Notes: a model not told the origin generated them from the sequence alone. A DNA stretch of 33,955 nt from Dysgonamonadaceae bacterium (GCA_031263685.1 JAISFI010000246.1:1-33955); one strand, 5' to 3'. Positions 16,159-26,766 are shown, numbered from the stretch's first letter. Numbers and translations: made by a program.

Positions 16159-16674
16159 ATGATGAAAAAGATTGGAATCTTTTACGGGTCTTCAACCGGA
16201 AATACGGAACAGGCCGCCGAACTTATCGCTCAAAAATTAGAGGTCGATAGCAGTAATGTTATCAATGTAGATAAGGCAAAAGGCGCACAATTGCTCGATT
16301 ACGACATTTTGCTTCTTGGTTCTTCTACTTGGGGTGTGGGAGATTTACAGGACGATTGGGATGGATTTATATCCAACTTACAAAAGCAGGATTTATCGGG
16401 TAAAGAAGTGGGGGTCTTCGGTTCGGGAGATTCGGCTTCCTATTCCGACAGTTTTTGCGATGCTCTCGGTATCATTGCGGAAGCAGCGGAGAAAGCCGGC
16501 GCCAGGATCGTCGGCAAAGGTGCAGACACGGCCGATTATTCTTTCGATGACTCGCGCGCTGCTATCGGAGGACAATTCATAGGCTTGCCACTCGACTTCG
16601 ACAACGAGGATGACAAAACAGAAGAACGTGTAGAACAATGGATTACGCGGATAAAAGCGGATTGCGGATTGTAG
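16159..16674 (+). CDS. fldA: Flavodoxin
   Basis: KKIGIFYGSSTGNTEQAAELIAQKL (FMN phosphate-binding loop) and LLLGSSTWGVGDLQDDWDGF...VGVFGSGDSASYSDSFCDALG are canonical long-chain flavodoxin motifs. Confidence 0.96.
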   Translation: MMKKIGIFYGSSTGNTEQAAELIAQKLEVDSSNVINVDKAKGAQLLDYDILLLGSSTWGVGDLQDDWDGFISNLQKQDLSGKEVGVFGSGDSASYSDSFCDALGIIAEAAEKAGARIVGKGADTADYSFDDSRAAIGGQFIGLPLDFDNEDDKTEERVEQWITRIKADCGL

Positions 16675-16685
16675 GATTATAAATC

Positions 16686-17621
16686 TCAATACCCTACCTT
16701 CACCACCACCGGAAAATGGTCTGACGGCAATCGCACCTCATACTCTCTAAATGAAATTTCCGGTGGTGCTTCCGACATCTTCGCATCTTCTTGGAATATT
16801 TCTTTCGGACTTCTATAAGTATCTGTGAGTATGCCGTAGCGCTCGACTTTGAAACTTTTGGTTAGAAAGATATGATCAATGCGGCTGTCGGTCTTCATGT
16901 TGAGGTGAAAAGCGTTGAATGTTCCGGTGGTCGCATGGCGAATTTCGGCCAGTTCGTATGCATCTTTCAGGATACCGGAGTTATTGATCAACAGGTAACT
17001 TTCATTGTGTTGGTCAACGTTAAAATCGCCGGTGAGGATTACTGGTTGGGTGCCGGCCATGACTTTTATGGTGTCTAAGACTAATTTAGCGCTATTTTTT
17101 CGGGCTTCGACCCCAACGTGATCCATGTGTAGATTGAAAAATAAAAAGCGGAAGCCGCTCTTTAGTTCTCTGAACGATCCCCAGGTACAGATTCTGATAG
17201 CAGCGGCATCCCAACCTTTAACAGGTTTTCCGGTGTTTTTAGCTAACCAGAAATGGCCGGAGTCCAGGAGTTCAAATTTCTCTTTTTTATAGAAAATGGC
17301 CGAAAATTCGCCTTTCTTATTTCCATCTTCACGGCCAATGCCAATGTAGTTGTAGGCCGGAAGACCTTTCTGCATATCTTGTAGCTGGTTAATCAACCCC
17401 TCTTGTGTTCCGAAAATGTCAAAATCGTGAAAAAGAATCAAGCTGCGGATGATCGGTACACGTTTTTGCCAGGCATTGCCTTGCATGGCATCGCCTTTGT
17501 TGTCATATCTTACGTTGTACGTAGCAACGGTTAGCGTCCGATTTTCCTGCGCATAAGATGACAAGCCGAGCAGCATGTTGATAAACAGCAAAAAGAATGT
17601 TTTTTTACAGATCTGGTTCAT
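16686..17621 (-). CDS. Endonuclease/exonuclease/phosphatase family protein, exported
   Basis: Signal peptide, then LTVATYNVRYDNKGD, DIFGTQEGL, VILTGDFNVDQHNESYLL, RIDHIFLTKSFKVERYG and LPSDHFPVVVKVGY are diagnostic EEP motifs. Confidence 0.94.
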   Translation of the reverse strand: MNQICKKTFFLLFINMLLGLSSYAQENRTLTVATYNVRYDNKGDAMQGNAWQKRVPIIRSLILFHDFDIFGTQEGLINQLQDMQKGLPAYNYIGIGREDGNKKGEFSAIFYKKEKFELLDSGHFWLAKNTGKPVKGWDAAAIRICTWGSFRELKSGFRFLFFNLHMDHVGVEARKNSAKLVLDTIKVMAGTQPVILTGDFNVDQHNESYLLINNSGILKDAYELAEIRHATTGTFNAFHLNMKTDSRIDHIFLTKSFKVERYGILTDTYRSPKEIFQEDAKMSEAPPEISFREYEVRLPSDHFPVVVKVGY

Positions 17622-18386
17622 AGATATTTATTTAATGGGAAAGAGATTACGCTAAATCAGTCATTTCAGTGTCCCCCTTTTTTGAGACAGCAATTAAGAT
17701 ATTGTTAAACAAATTTTCTTTTCGGGAGAAGAGGTAGAATCTCTTCTTTCCAGATGCAAAACTATTTATTTTTCCAAACATTCCAATTTTTTTGCAGATT
17801 TTTTTTGTAAATAATTTAAGTTGCTATTTATAGTTTATACAAATTATTAAAAGTATATATCCAAATGAAAGCAATGAGTTTGATTAAAAAAAGCGCAAAT
17901 TTTGCAGAACTAACAAATTCTCTTATACAATCTGCATAGTCTACAAGATTTGCGCAAGCTTAGGAAGCCTTATCCGGGAAAATTCATCTGTAAGCTTCAC
18001 TAACCTTTACTGTTTATTATTCGTACTGACGAGAAAACCTGTACAAATAATCCATTACAAACTATCCTTGATAGGTTATAATAAAACTTTCTTGAGTCGC
18101 CATACTTAATATTAATACAACATCTATTCTTTTCTTAGTTAAAATTAAATGAGTTAAAGATTTGGTTAAATAGATTAAGGGTTTACGAAGATGGCGAGTC
18201 TTCTGATTCGACAAAAGTAAAAAAACAACCCGGATAAGTTGTTCTATTCAGCGTCAAATCTCATATTCTAAAATCTCAATAAGACGCAGTATTACAATGA
18301 CTTACAAATTAGCATGAGAAAAAAAGTGTATATGCCTATATTGTCTGGTGTTCAAGAGATGAAAAATTGTGGTTTTATGGCTTAAA

Positions 18387-20639
18387 TCAGTCGACTCGTT
18401 TTACGTTCTTCACGCCCTTTAGCTTCAGTAAAATATTACTCAACCGTTGTACGTCTTCCACGTCATGTACCAATATTTCTACCATGCCTTCAAAAAGGCC
18501 GTCTTTAGTTTCCAGGGAGATTTTCCGTATATTAACCGAAAAATTAGTGATTGCCTGAGAAATCTGGTTCAAGATACCCATAGAATCTATCCCTCGAATT
18601 TCCAGGGTAACCGGAAATGAAAGCGTGGGACTGCTTGCCCATTCGCAAGAGATAATCCTTTTCCCGAAACTCGTTTGAAGTTTGATGGCAATAGGGCATG
18701 AACGCTTGTGGACAATTATCCGCTTGTCATCATTGATAAATCCCATGACACCGTCTCCGGGGATGGGATGGCAACATTCGGCCACCGCATAATTCCGCTT
18801 ATTGCCTGTTTCCCGAAGGATATAAGTCTTTTTTAGGTCGATTTCATCGGGAGTTTCCAGTATTTCCGGAAGTTTTTCTTTCGCATCTTCTTGCTTTCGC
18901 AGGGCAACTTTATAGGCCTGCTTCATGTAATGAAGAATTACATTATCAGATTTCCCTTTCAACAGTTTTTTAGCAGAATCGGGAAGTTCTACCAAATGGG
19001 AAGCCACCGCATAATACAAGTCTTCTTTCTTCTCGCAATCAAAATAGGACATTATTCTATCCAATACACTAATATCTCCATCGATCCCCGATTTCTTCAA
19101 AAACTCGGCAATAATATCCTCTCCATTTTTGATTTTCTCCCGCCTCTTTTTACGGAGAGCTATTTCAATTTTCGTACGCGCTTTGGCAGTAGTAATAAAG
19201 TTTAACCATTCCGGTTGTGGAGATTGCGAGCGAGAGGTTAAGATTTCCACCTGATCGCCACTATTCATTTTGTGGCTGAGAGGCACCAATTTATGATTTA
19301 CTTTAGCGCCGATACATTGATTCCCGATATTTGTATGCAACTCGTAAGCAAAATCGAGCGCCGTAGCACCTTGAGGCAGCGTTTTAATATCTCCCTTAGG
19401 AGTAAAAACAAAGATTTCGGCGGCGAAAAGATTCAATTTGATCATATCCAGGAAATCCAACGCATTAGGATTCGGATTCTCCAATATTTCCTGAATAGTT
19501 CCCAGCCATTTATCCAGTTCCGTGTCTTCTTCTACATTATGCGCCTTGTATTTCCAGTGTGCGGCAAATCCTTTTTCTGCGATTTCGTCCATCTTGGAGC
19601 TTCTGATTTGAACTTCCACCCATCGACCATCCGGTCCCATTACGGTGACGTGCAAGGCTTGATATCCATTGGCTTTCGGCCTGCTCACCCAGTCCCGGAT
19701 TCGATCCGGACGAAGTCTGTACAAATCCGTAATCACCGAATAAATATCCCAACATCGTTTCTTTTCATCTATTCCCGGGCAAGATTTAAAAATGATCCGG
19801 ACGGCAAAAATATCGTAGATTTCATCGAAACTTACGCCTTTTGCATTCATCTTATTCCAGATAGAATAGACGGATTTCATCCGGTCTTTCATCTCATATT
19901 TGATGTTCATAGCATTCAGCTTTTCTCGCAATGGAACAGCAAAATGCTCATAAATATAAAGTCTGGCCGGAGCGGTTGTTGTCAATTTTTCACTAATATG
20001 CCTGTATTCTTCCGGATGTTCATACTTGAAACCTAAATCTTCCAGTTCCGTTTTGATGGAGAATAGCCCCAAACGATGTGCTAAAGGTGCATACAAGTAT
20101 AAAGTTTCGCCGGCAATCTTGTATTGCTTCGCCGGTAGCAGAGAGTCGAGCGTACGCATGTTGTGCAGGCGATCTGCAATCTTAATCAGAATGACGCGAA
20201 TGTCATCGGACATGGTCAGCAATAATTTCCGGAAATTTTCCGCTTGCGCAGAAGCCTTGTCTCCAAAGATGCCTCCGGAAATTTTAGTCAATCCATCGAC
20301 GATTTGGGCTATTTTGTCTCCGAAAAGATTTCGAATATCTTCTACTGTATAGTCCGTATCTTCCACTACATCATGGAGTAAAGCTGAACAAATAGACGTC
20401 GAGCCCAAGCCAATTTCCTTACATGCGATACGGGCTACTGCCAAAGGATGGAGAATATAAGGCTCGCCCGATTGCCGTTCAACACCTTTATGCGCATGAT
20501 TGGCGAAATTGAATGCTTTGGTAATAATTTCAACTTTCCGGCGGTGATTAGAAGCCAAATAATCAAACAAAAGGGCATTAAATTCATCCTCTATTTTCTG
20601 CTCTTCCTTTTTCTTTTTTTTTGTTACGTCATTGACCAT
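18387..20639 (-). CDS. spoT: Bifunctional (p)ppGpp synthetase/hydrolase, RelA/SpoT family
   Basis: HD domain (GEPYILHPLAVARIACKEIGL...ALLHDVVEDTDYT), synthetase domain (RPKANGYQALHVTVMGPDGRWVEVQIRSSKMDEIAEKGFAAHWKYK), TGS (VFTPKGDIKTLPQGATALDFAYELH) and C-terminal ACT. Confidence 0.96.
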   Translation of the reverse strand: MVNDVTKKKKKEEQKIEDEFNALLFDYLASNHRRKVEIITKAFNFANHAHKGVERQSGEPYILHPLAVARIACKEIGLGSTSICSALLHDVVEDTDYTVEDIRNLFGDKIAQIVDGLTKISGGIFGDKASAQAENFRKLLLTMSDDIRVILIKIADRLHNMRTLDSLLPAKQYKIAGETLYLYAPLAHRLGLFSIKTELEDLGFKYEHPEEYRHISEKLTTTAPARLYIYEHFAVPLREKLNAMNIKYEMKDRMKSVYSIWNKMNAKGVSFDEIYDIFAVRIIFKSCPGIDEKKRCWDIYSVITDLYRLRPDRIRDWVSRPKANGYQALHVTVMGPDGRWVEVQIRSSKMDEIAEKGFAAHWKYKAHNVEEDTELDKWLGTIQEILENPNPNALDFLDMIKLNLFAAEIFVFTPKGDIKTLPQGATALDFAYELHTNIGNQCIGAKVNHKLVPLSHKMNSGDQVEILTSRSQSPQPEWLNFITTAKARTKIEIALRKKRREKIKNGEDIIAEFLKKSGIDGDISVLDRIMSYFDCEKKEDLYYAVASHLVELPDSAKKLLKGKSDNVILHYMKQAYKVALRKQEDAKEKLPEILETPDEIDLKKTYILRETGNKRNYAVAECCHPIPGDGVMGFINDDKRIIVHKRSCPIAIKLQTSFGKRIISCEWASSPTLSFPVTLEIRGIDSMGILNQISQAITNFSVNIRKISLETKDGLFEGMVEILVHDVEDVQRLSNILLKLKGVKNVKRVD

Positions 20640-20660
20640 AAAAATGTATTACTAACAACA

Positions 20661-22226
20661 TTAACTTGTGGGGATTTTGATAATTTGACCGATTTTCAGC
20701 GTCGATTGCTCAATATTATTAATTCGCATCAAATCCTTAACGTTTACTCCCGGATATCGTCGGGCAATTGCATAAAAAGAATCTCCCTTTTTTACCTTAT
20801 ACCGGTAGTATGAAACACCATCGGACGACGACGTTACTGTCGCACTCTTTGCCGCTGTTTGCCGACTTGGAGCAGCCTTAGCCGCAGTACTTGCTTTTGA
20901 ACCGGATAAACCTCCGTCATTCACGTATAAGGTTAAATTCCTTCCGGGATTGAGATAGGATTTGACCGATTTTAAACGATTCCAGCTTTTGATTTGAGTT
21001 GTGGTTACTCCGTAATTATTGGCAATCGTCAACATTGTTTCTCCTTTGGAAACCTTATGCGTAATTTTCGATTGTTTATTGTTTGCGCTTAAATTTACGG
21101 TAACATCTTTGTTGGGGAAATATTGATCGGCATTATAAGCATAAATTGCAGCTTCCGATTCGATAAAAGCGTATGTCAATGTCGTTGGAAGGCGCAGTGC
21201 GTAGGGTTTATAATTTCCGGGAATGATGCCTTTTTTAAACTCGGGATTTAACGCCTTTAACTGTTCGATATCTATTTTCAGCACTTGGGCTACTTGATCC
21301 AGATGAAGTAAGCGGTTGATCATTACCGTATCGTTGGATAAAGGCATCGTGGTCGAGACCGGACAAATATTATGTTCCTTATAATAATTCATTGCGTAAG
21401 TTGCACCGATGAACAGGGGTATGTACGAGCGGGTATCTTTCGGAAGATATTTATAAATTGCCCAGTAATCTTTTTTTCCTCCCGACCGTCTGATGGCTTT
21501 ATTTACATTTCCCGGGCCACAATTATAAGACGCAATGACCAAATTCCAGTCGCCATAGATAGCATACATATCTTTCAGGTAACGACATGCGGCGTATGTT
21601 GCTTTGATGGGGTCTCTCCGTTCGTCGACCAGGCTATTGATTTCCAGACCGTAGATTTTCCCGGTAGGCAATATGAACTGCCACAGTCCGCTCGCTCCCT
21701 TATGAGATAATGCTGTCGGGTTCAAGGCAGATTCTACGATAACCAGATATTTCAATTCCAAAGGAAGCTCGTTTTCATCGAGGATTTGCTCGATGCTGGG
21801 GAAATAATAATCGGCCAGTCCCAGCATGTATTGGATGATTCTCCTGCTCCTTCCCGTATATAGCTGAATATACCTTTTGACGATTTGATTGTAAGGCATT
21901 TCTATAATTTTGGGCAAGGCATTCAACCTTTGTATATAAACAGAATCGGAGGGATCAATGTCCCGTTCAAATTCCATACAGTCTTCATTTCTGTTGGTAT
22001 GATAATTGACGTGCCAACTGCGCAGTAAACTGTCAACATTGGCTTCCAGGCTCTCCGGGATGTAAATGGAATCATCTTCCGGTTCGGGATCGTCCGATTC
22101 AGATGAGCTAATCGTATCGTTTTCAGCCTGTAACACATCGTCTTCTAACGAAGAGACATAACCTTGCGCATGTATGGAAGTCAACATTATTCCAAGAACA
22201 CCAATCGTAATGAATACTTTCTTCAT
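20661..22226 (-). CDS. Lytic transglycosylase with C-terminal LysM domains (MltD-like)
   Basis: SLT motif (LPLELKYLVIVESALNPTALSHKGASGLWQFILPTGKIYGL...AACRYLKDMYAIYGDWNLVIASYNCGPGNVNKAI) and two LysM repeats (HKVSKGETMLTIANNYGV; YKVKKGDSFYAIARRYPGV). Confidence 0.95.
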   Translation of the reverse strand: MKKVFITIGVLGIMLTSIHAQGYVSSLEDDVLQAENDTISSSESDDPEPEDDSIYIPESLEANVDSLLRSWHVNYHTNRNEDCMEFERDIDPSDSVYIQRLNALPKIIEMPYNQIVKRYIQLYTGRSRRIIQYMLGLADYYFPSIEQILDENELPLELKYLVIVESALNPTALSHKGASGLWQFILPTGKIYGLEINSLVDERRDPIKATYAACRYLKDMYAIYGDWNLVIASYNCGPGNVNKAIRRSGGKKDYWAIYKYLPKDTRSYIPLFIGATYAMNYYKEHNICPVSTTMPLSNDTVMINRLLHLDQVAQVLKIDIEQLKALNPEFKKGIIPGNYKPYALRLPTTLTYAFIESEAAIYAYNADQYFPNKDVTVNLSANNKQSKITHKVSKGETMLTIANNYGVTTTQIKSWNRLKSVKSYLNPGRNLTLYVNDGGLSGSKASTAAKAAPSRQTAAKSATVTSSSDGVSYYRYKVKKGDSFYAIARRYPGVNVKDLMRINNIEQSTLKIGQIIKIPTS

Positions 22227-22270
22227 ATTTTTGTTTTTTGTTCGAATATTTCTTTTAAAATATAAACACC

Positions 22271-22948
22271 TTAAAATCTAAAACTGCATTGCAAGCCAAA
22301 TGCCCGTTGATTGTAATTTGTACGGTCGAAAAATGCCGGCGCCACTTTGACTGCTAAATCCTGACTGATATCGAAGTTAAAAAGCTCGGCATCAACATAA
22401 ACATCTATCATACAAACAATGTACAATCCTATGGTGACAATATAACTCAGATCGCGATTTCTTCTGTAAAAATCTTTTTTCCTTTTTAAAACACCGGACA
22501 ACCATTCGCGGTTTGATTCGGTTACCTGATAGCCGTATGGGAGGAAATCCAAATAGGATTCGGTAGTCGGATCGTTATCCACAAAGTCCAGATAAGCTCT
22601 CGAATAATCATTGTAATAGCGGCTATTGAACGAAATCGCATAAGCGCATCCCATAAATCCACCATAAACAATAGGCAATTTCCAATATTTTCTATTATAT
22701 ATTTGTCCCAATCCCGGAAATATTGCCGAATAAATAACGGCTTTAGTCGAATGGGGAGAAAAACTTTTTTTCGATGAGGCAACTGTTTTTGTCGCATCGG
22801 CAGGAGTTTTATCTTCCTGAATAAATACAGGTAACGTATGCGAAACCGTATCCTCCAAGGAACTTTCCGGCATAAAACTACTTTGTTCCTGCGCCACCGA
22901 AGGCAAAACGTATAGCAATAACAATATGGAAAAGATACAAAACCTCAA
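22271..22948 (-). CDS. DUF5683 domain-containing protein
   Basis: HSTKAVIYSAIFPGLGQIYNRKYWKLPIVYGGFMGCAYAISFNSRYYNDY is typical of DUF5683. Located between parB and the transglycosylase. Confidence 0.85.
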   Translation of the reverse strand: MRFCIFSILLLLYVLPSVAQEQSSFMPESSLEDTVSHTLPVFIQEDKTPADATKTVASSKKSFSPHSTKAVIYSAIFPGLGQIYNRKYWKLPIVYGGFMGCAYAISFNSRYYNDYSRAYLDFVDNDPTTESYLDFLPYGYQVTESNREWLSGVLKRKKDFYRRNRDLSYIVTIGLYIVCMIDVYVDAELFNFDISQDLAVKVAPAFFDRTNYNQRAFGLQCSFRF

Positions 22949-22980
22949 ATGTCTAAACTTTCGATGCGCTAAGGTACGGA

Positions 22981-23865
22981 TTATTTTTTTAAAGAATCGA
23001 AAATCGAAGTAATTCTTTCCAAATCTTTTTCCGATTGAAACGGGATCGTGATTTTTCCCTGCCCTTTTTTATTACATGTGAATTGTATTTTTGTTTCAAA
23101 CAGGTCAGAAAATAATGCTTCCAGCGCCAGATAATCTTCGGATATTTTATCTTTCTCTCCAACGGGTTTTTGTTGTTTTTTCGCCTTTTCATCGTTATTT
23201 TCACGAACGATTTCTTCTGTTTTGCGAACAGAAAAGTTCCCTTTCAGGATTTGGTCGTATATTTCTAACTGGACAGTCGGATCGTCTACTCCCAATATCG
23301 CTTTCGCGTGCCCCATATCAATCTTTTTATCTTTCAATCCCATCTGTATTCCTGCCGGAAGCTTCAGCAGGCGAAGGAAATTGGCGACAGTTGCCCGTTT
23401 TTTTCCGATTCGTTCGCTCAATTTATCCTGCGTGAGATTATACGATTCTATCAGATTCTGAAAAGCCAGCGAGATTTCTATCGGGTTCAGATCTTCCCGT
23501 TGAATGTTTTCGATAAGCGCCATTTCCATGACATGTTCATCACTAGCTTTGCGGATATAGGCTGGGATAGTCTCCAGTCCGGCCAGCTTGGAAGCTCGGA
23601 AACGTCTTTCCCCTGAAATGATTTGGTATTGGTCTTTACCAATTTCTCGCAATGTGATGGGCTGAACTAATCCCAAAGAGCTGATAGAAGCTGCCAATTC
23701 TTCCAATGCTTCCTGATCGAAAATAGTACGGGGTTGATCTTTGTTGACCACTATCTTGGATAATTCTATCTCACTGATGGAAGACGTTCCGTTAGTTTTA
23801 ACATCATCCATTTGAATCAGGGCGTCAAGGCCTCTTCCTAAAGCAGATTTGGGTAATTTTGCCAT
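22981..23865 (-). CDS. parB: ParB/RepB/Spo0J family chromosome partition protein
   Basis: LGRGLDALI start, KDQPRTIFDQEALEELAASISSLGLVQPITLR and ISGERRFRASKLAGLETIPAYIR...ALIENIQREDLNPIE motifs. Confidence 0.97.
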   Translation of the reverse strand: MAKLPKSALGRGLDALIQMDDVKTNGTSSISEIELSKIVVNKDQPRTIFDQEALEELAASISSLGLVQPITLREIGKDQYQIISGERRFRASKLAGLETIPAYIRKASDEHVMEMALIENIQREDLNPIEISLAFQNLIESYNLTQDKLSERIGKKRATVANFLRLLKLPAGIQMGLKDKKIDMGHAKAILGVDDPTVQLEIYDQILKGNFSVRKTEEIVRENNDEKAKKQQKPVGEKDKISEDYLALEALFSDLFETKIQFTCNKKGQGKITIPFQSEKDLERITSIFDSLKK

Positions 23866-23876
23866 TGTATGGGTTT

Positions 23877-24659
23877 TTAGTTCGTTTGGTTGTTTACTTC
23901 ATTCTTTTTGATCAATTCCTCTGCCAACTGTATGTGGTTGAAAGAGCCTCTGGATTCCGGATCATACAACAATACCGGCTTTCCGTAGCTGGGCGCCTCG
24001 CTCAAACGGATGTTTCTCTGTATCACTGTTGTAAACACCAACTCACGGAAATGTTTTTGCACTTCCTCATAAATCTGATTGGCCAACCGCAAACGGGCAT
24101 CGTACATGGTCAGGAGAAATCCTTCTATTTCCAGCGATGGATTCAGTTTGGATTTGATAATTTTGATGGTATTCAACAGTTTGCTGATGCCTTCCAATGC
24201 AAAATATTCGCATTGTACGGGAATAATCACGGAATCGGCTGCTGTAAGAGAATTTACCGTAATCAGTCCCAAAGAAGGAGAACAGTCAATCAAAACGAAG
24301 TCATAATCATTCTTTACCGTCTCCAGTACATGCAATAAAACTTTCTCTCTGTTTTCCAGTTCCAGCATTTCAATCTCGGCGCCTACTAAATCTATGTGAG
24401 AAGGAATTATATCTAAATTTTCCAATTCTGTGCCGACGATGGCCTGTTTGGTATCAACATGATCTATAATACATTCATAAATTGAATTTTTTACCTCTCT
24501 GATATTAACTCCCAAACCGGAAGAAGCATTGGCCTGAGGATCCGCATCTACAATCAGCACCTTTTTATCAAGAGTCGCCAATGAAGCTCCTAAATTGATT
24601 GTTGTGGTTGTCTTTCCCACCCCTCCTTTTTGGTTTGCTAATGCAATTACTTTTCCCAT
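23877..24659 (-). CDS. parA: ParA family ATPase (Soj-like)
   Basis: MGKVIALANQKGGVGKTTTTINLGASLA deviant Walker A. Start at 24659, 18 codons inside the ORF-track start. Confidence 0.97.
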   Translation of the reverse strand: MGKVIALANQKGGVGKTTTTINLGASLATLDKKVLIVDADPQANASSGLGVNIREVKNSIYECIIDHVDTKQAIVGTELENLDIIPSHIDLVGAEIEMLELENREKVLLHVLETVKNDYDFVLIDCSPSLGLITVNSLTAADSVIIPVQCEYFALEGISKLLNTIKIIKSKLNPSLEIEGFLLTMYDARLRLANQIYEEVQKHFRELVFTTVIQRNIRLSEAPSYGKPVLLYDPESRGSFNHIQLAEELIKKNEVNNQTN

Positions 24660-24679
24660 GTTATTTTTGTTTTTGCCTA

Positions 24680-24687
24680 CAAAGGTA
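24680..24687 (-). promoter_or_regulatory. Candidate -7 element TACCTTTG upstream of parA
   Basis: CAAAGGTA on the plus strand equals TAnnTTTG on the minus strand, 21 bp upstream of the ATG. -33 element unclear. Confidence 0.4.
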
Positions 24688-24791
24688 CAATTTATTCGGA
24701 ATATTATACACATTCCATCGGTTAAACAATATAATATTTGTTGATAAGTATGGTCAATTGTTGATAACTCGATAAATAAGAATTATTTCCG

Positions 24792-24799
24792 TATCTTTG
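24792..24799 (+). promoter_or_regulatory. Candidate -7 element TATCTTTG upstream of surE
   Basis: Matches TAnnTTTG 16 bp before the surE ATG at 24815. -33 element unclear. Confidence 0.4.
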
Positions 24800-24814
24800 C
24801 CAGAAAAACAAAAT

Positions 24815-25597
24815 ATGAAACCACTTATTTTGGTAACAAATGATGATGGAGTACAGTCTCCGGGGATTGCAGCACTGATAAAAGCCGTCAAACCACTGGG
24901 AGATGTTGTGGTCTTAGCGCCCGATGGTCCCCGTTCGGGAATGTCCAGCGCTATCACCTCCCACGTACCTATTCGGATGAAAGAGGAAAGAAAGGAAGAC
25001 GGACTGTTGGTGTACAGTTGTTCGGGAACGCCCGTCGATTGTGTGAAATTGGCGATCAATGAGTTATTAGACCGGAAACCGGATTTGCTGGTCTCCGGAA
25101 TCAATCACGGATCCAATGCCGCTATCTGTGTACTCTATTCCGGTACGATGGGTGCAGCTTTGGAAGGCACGATATTCGGCATCAATGCTATTGGCTTTTC
25201 GTTAACGGATCAGGCGGCAGATGCGGATTTCAAAGATGCAGCAGCTTATGCCCGGATAATTGCAGAGAAAGTGTTGAAGACCGGACTCCCTTCAGGTGTT
25301 TGTCTGAATGTCAACATCCCAAACACGACCATCAAAGGAATCAAAGTCTGTACGCAAACCAAAGGCCGCTGGATTAATGAATTTTTCAAATCAAAAGCGT
25401 CGCAGGAACAAGATGTATACTGGCTTACCGGAGAATTTCGCAACGACGAACCGAATAACGCAGATTCCGACGAATGGGCGTTAGCCAATGCATACGTCTC
25501 TATCGTCCCGACAAAAATCGACCTGACAGCGCATGGGTTATTAGACGAAATGCAACAAAAATTCTCATCCCTCCATCTCTCATCCCTTCCCTCATGA
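24815..25597 (+). CDS. surE: 5'/3'-nucleotidase SurE
   Basis: MKPLILVTNDDGVQSPGIAALIKAVKPLGDVVVLAPDGPRSGMSSAIT and VDCVKLAINELLDRKPDLLVSGINHGSNAAICVLYSGTMGAALEG. Start moved to 24815 from 24797. Confidence 0.97.
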   Translation: MKPLILVTNDDGVQSPGIAALIKAVKPLGDVVVLAPDGPRSGMSSAITSHVPIRMKEERKEDGLLVYSCSGTPVDCVKLAINELLDRKPDLLVSGINHGSNAAICVLYSGTMGAALEGTIFGINAIGFSLTDQAADADFKDAAAYARIIAEKVLKTGLPSGVCLNVNIPNTTIKGIKVCTQTKGRWINEFFKSKASQEQDVYWLTGEFRNDEPNNADSDEWALANAYVSIVPTKIDLTAHGLLDEMQQKFSSLHLSSLPS

Positions 25598-26766
25598 AAT
25601 ATTATTTAGTAGTCGGAGAAGCTTCGGGCGATTTACATGCTTCAAACTTGATGAACTGTCTGAAAAACGTCGATAAAAAGGCCGAATTTCGTTTTTTAGG
25701 AGGAGATTTGATGCAAGCTGCCGGAGGATACATGCGAAGACATTACCGGGAGATGTCTTATATGGGATTCATCCCAGTCATGCTTCATCTGAAAAGTATT
25801 TTCAAGAATCTGGAACTTTGCCGGAATGACATTAAAGCATATCAGCCGGATGTTGTTATTCTGGTCGATTATCCCGGATTCAATCTGAAAATAGCCAAGT
25901 ATGTCAAGACTCAATTGCATATTCCGGTATATTATTATATTTCGCCCAAAATATGGGCTTGGAAAACCTATCGAATCAACAGTATCCGGAAGTACGTCGA
26001 TAAAATGTTTTCCATTCTACCATTTGAAGTGGCTTTTTATGAAAAGCATCATTACCCGATCGACTATGTAGGAAATCCCACCGTAGACGCCATCGCAAAA
26101 AGAGCGTTTTCATCGGAGAATTTCGACGATTTCGTCCAGCATAACAAATTAGGAAAGAAACCGATTATTGCCATCCTGGCAGGAAGCAGAAAACATGAGA
26201 TCAAAGACAATCTTCCGGTCATGCTGGAAGTAATGGAACAGTTTCCTGCCTGTCAGGCGGTCATTGCCGGCGCTCCGGGTATTGATCCGGAATATTATCG
26301 GCCTTATATAAGGAAAAACTCCGTTGAAATCGTCTTTAATCAAACTTATCGCCTGTTGCAGCAGTCAACGGCTGCCCTGGTTACATCGGGAACGGCTACC
26401 CTGGAAACTGCGTTGTTTCGAGTTCCTCAAGTTGTATGTTACCGGACACCTTTTAAACATATTATGAGTTTCGTTTTCAAGCATTTTTTCCACATCCGCT
26501 ATATCTCTTTGGTCAACCTGATTGTCGGGAGAACAGTTGTACAGGAACTGTACGCCACCCGTTTTTCCAAAGAACACATTCTCGCGGCACTGGATCCAAT
26601 CTTAAATGATGAGACTTACCGCCAACAAATGTTGTCGGGATACGACGAACTGATTGAAATACTCGGACAAGCAGGCGCTTCCCAACGAGCCGCAACGATG
26701 ATTTATAACTGCCTGGTCGAGGCTCAAACACAGGGAGATTATACTTCGCATGGCCTAAAACTGTGA
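25594..26766 (+). CDS. lpxB: Lipid-A-disaccharide synthase
   Basis: MKYYLVVGEASGDLHASNLMNCLK, HIPVYYYISPKIWAWKTYRINSIRKYVDKMFSILPFE and LVTSGTATLETALFRVPQVVCYRT. ATGA overlap with surE. Confidence 0.97.
   Translation: MKYYLVVGEASGDLHASNLMNCLKNVDKKAEFRFLGGDLMQAAGGYMRRHYREMSYMGFIPVMLHLKSIFKNLELCRNDIKAYQPDVVILVDYPGFNLKIAKYVKTQLHIPVYYYISPKIWAWKTYRINSIRKYVDKMFSILPFEVAFYEKHHYPIDYVGNPTVDAIAKRAFSSENFDDFVQHNKLGKKPIIAILAGSRKHEIKDNLPVMLEVMEQFPACQAVIAGAPGIDPEYYRPYIRKNSVEIVFNQTYRLLQQSTAALVTSGTATLETALFRVPQVVCYRTPFKHIMSFVFKHFFHIRYISLVNLIVGRTVVQELYATRFSKEHILAALDPILNDETYRQQMLSGYDELIEILGQAGASQRAATMIYNCLVEAQTQGDYTSHGLKL

Noticed and set aside
22981-24659. parS site near parAB
   Set aside because: No TGTTTCACGTGAAACA-like sequence noticed in the window.
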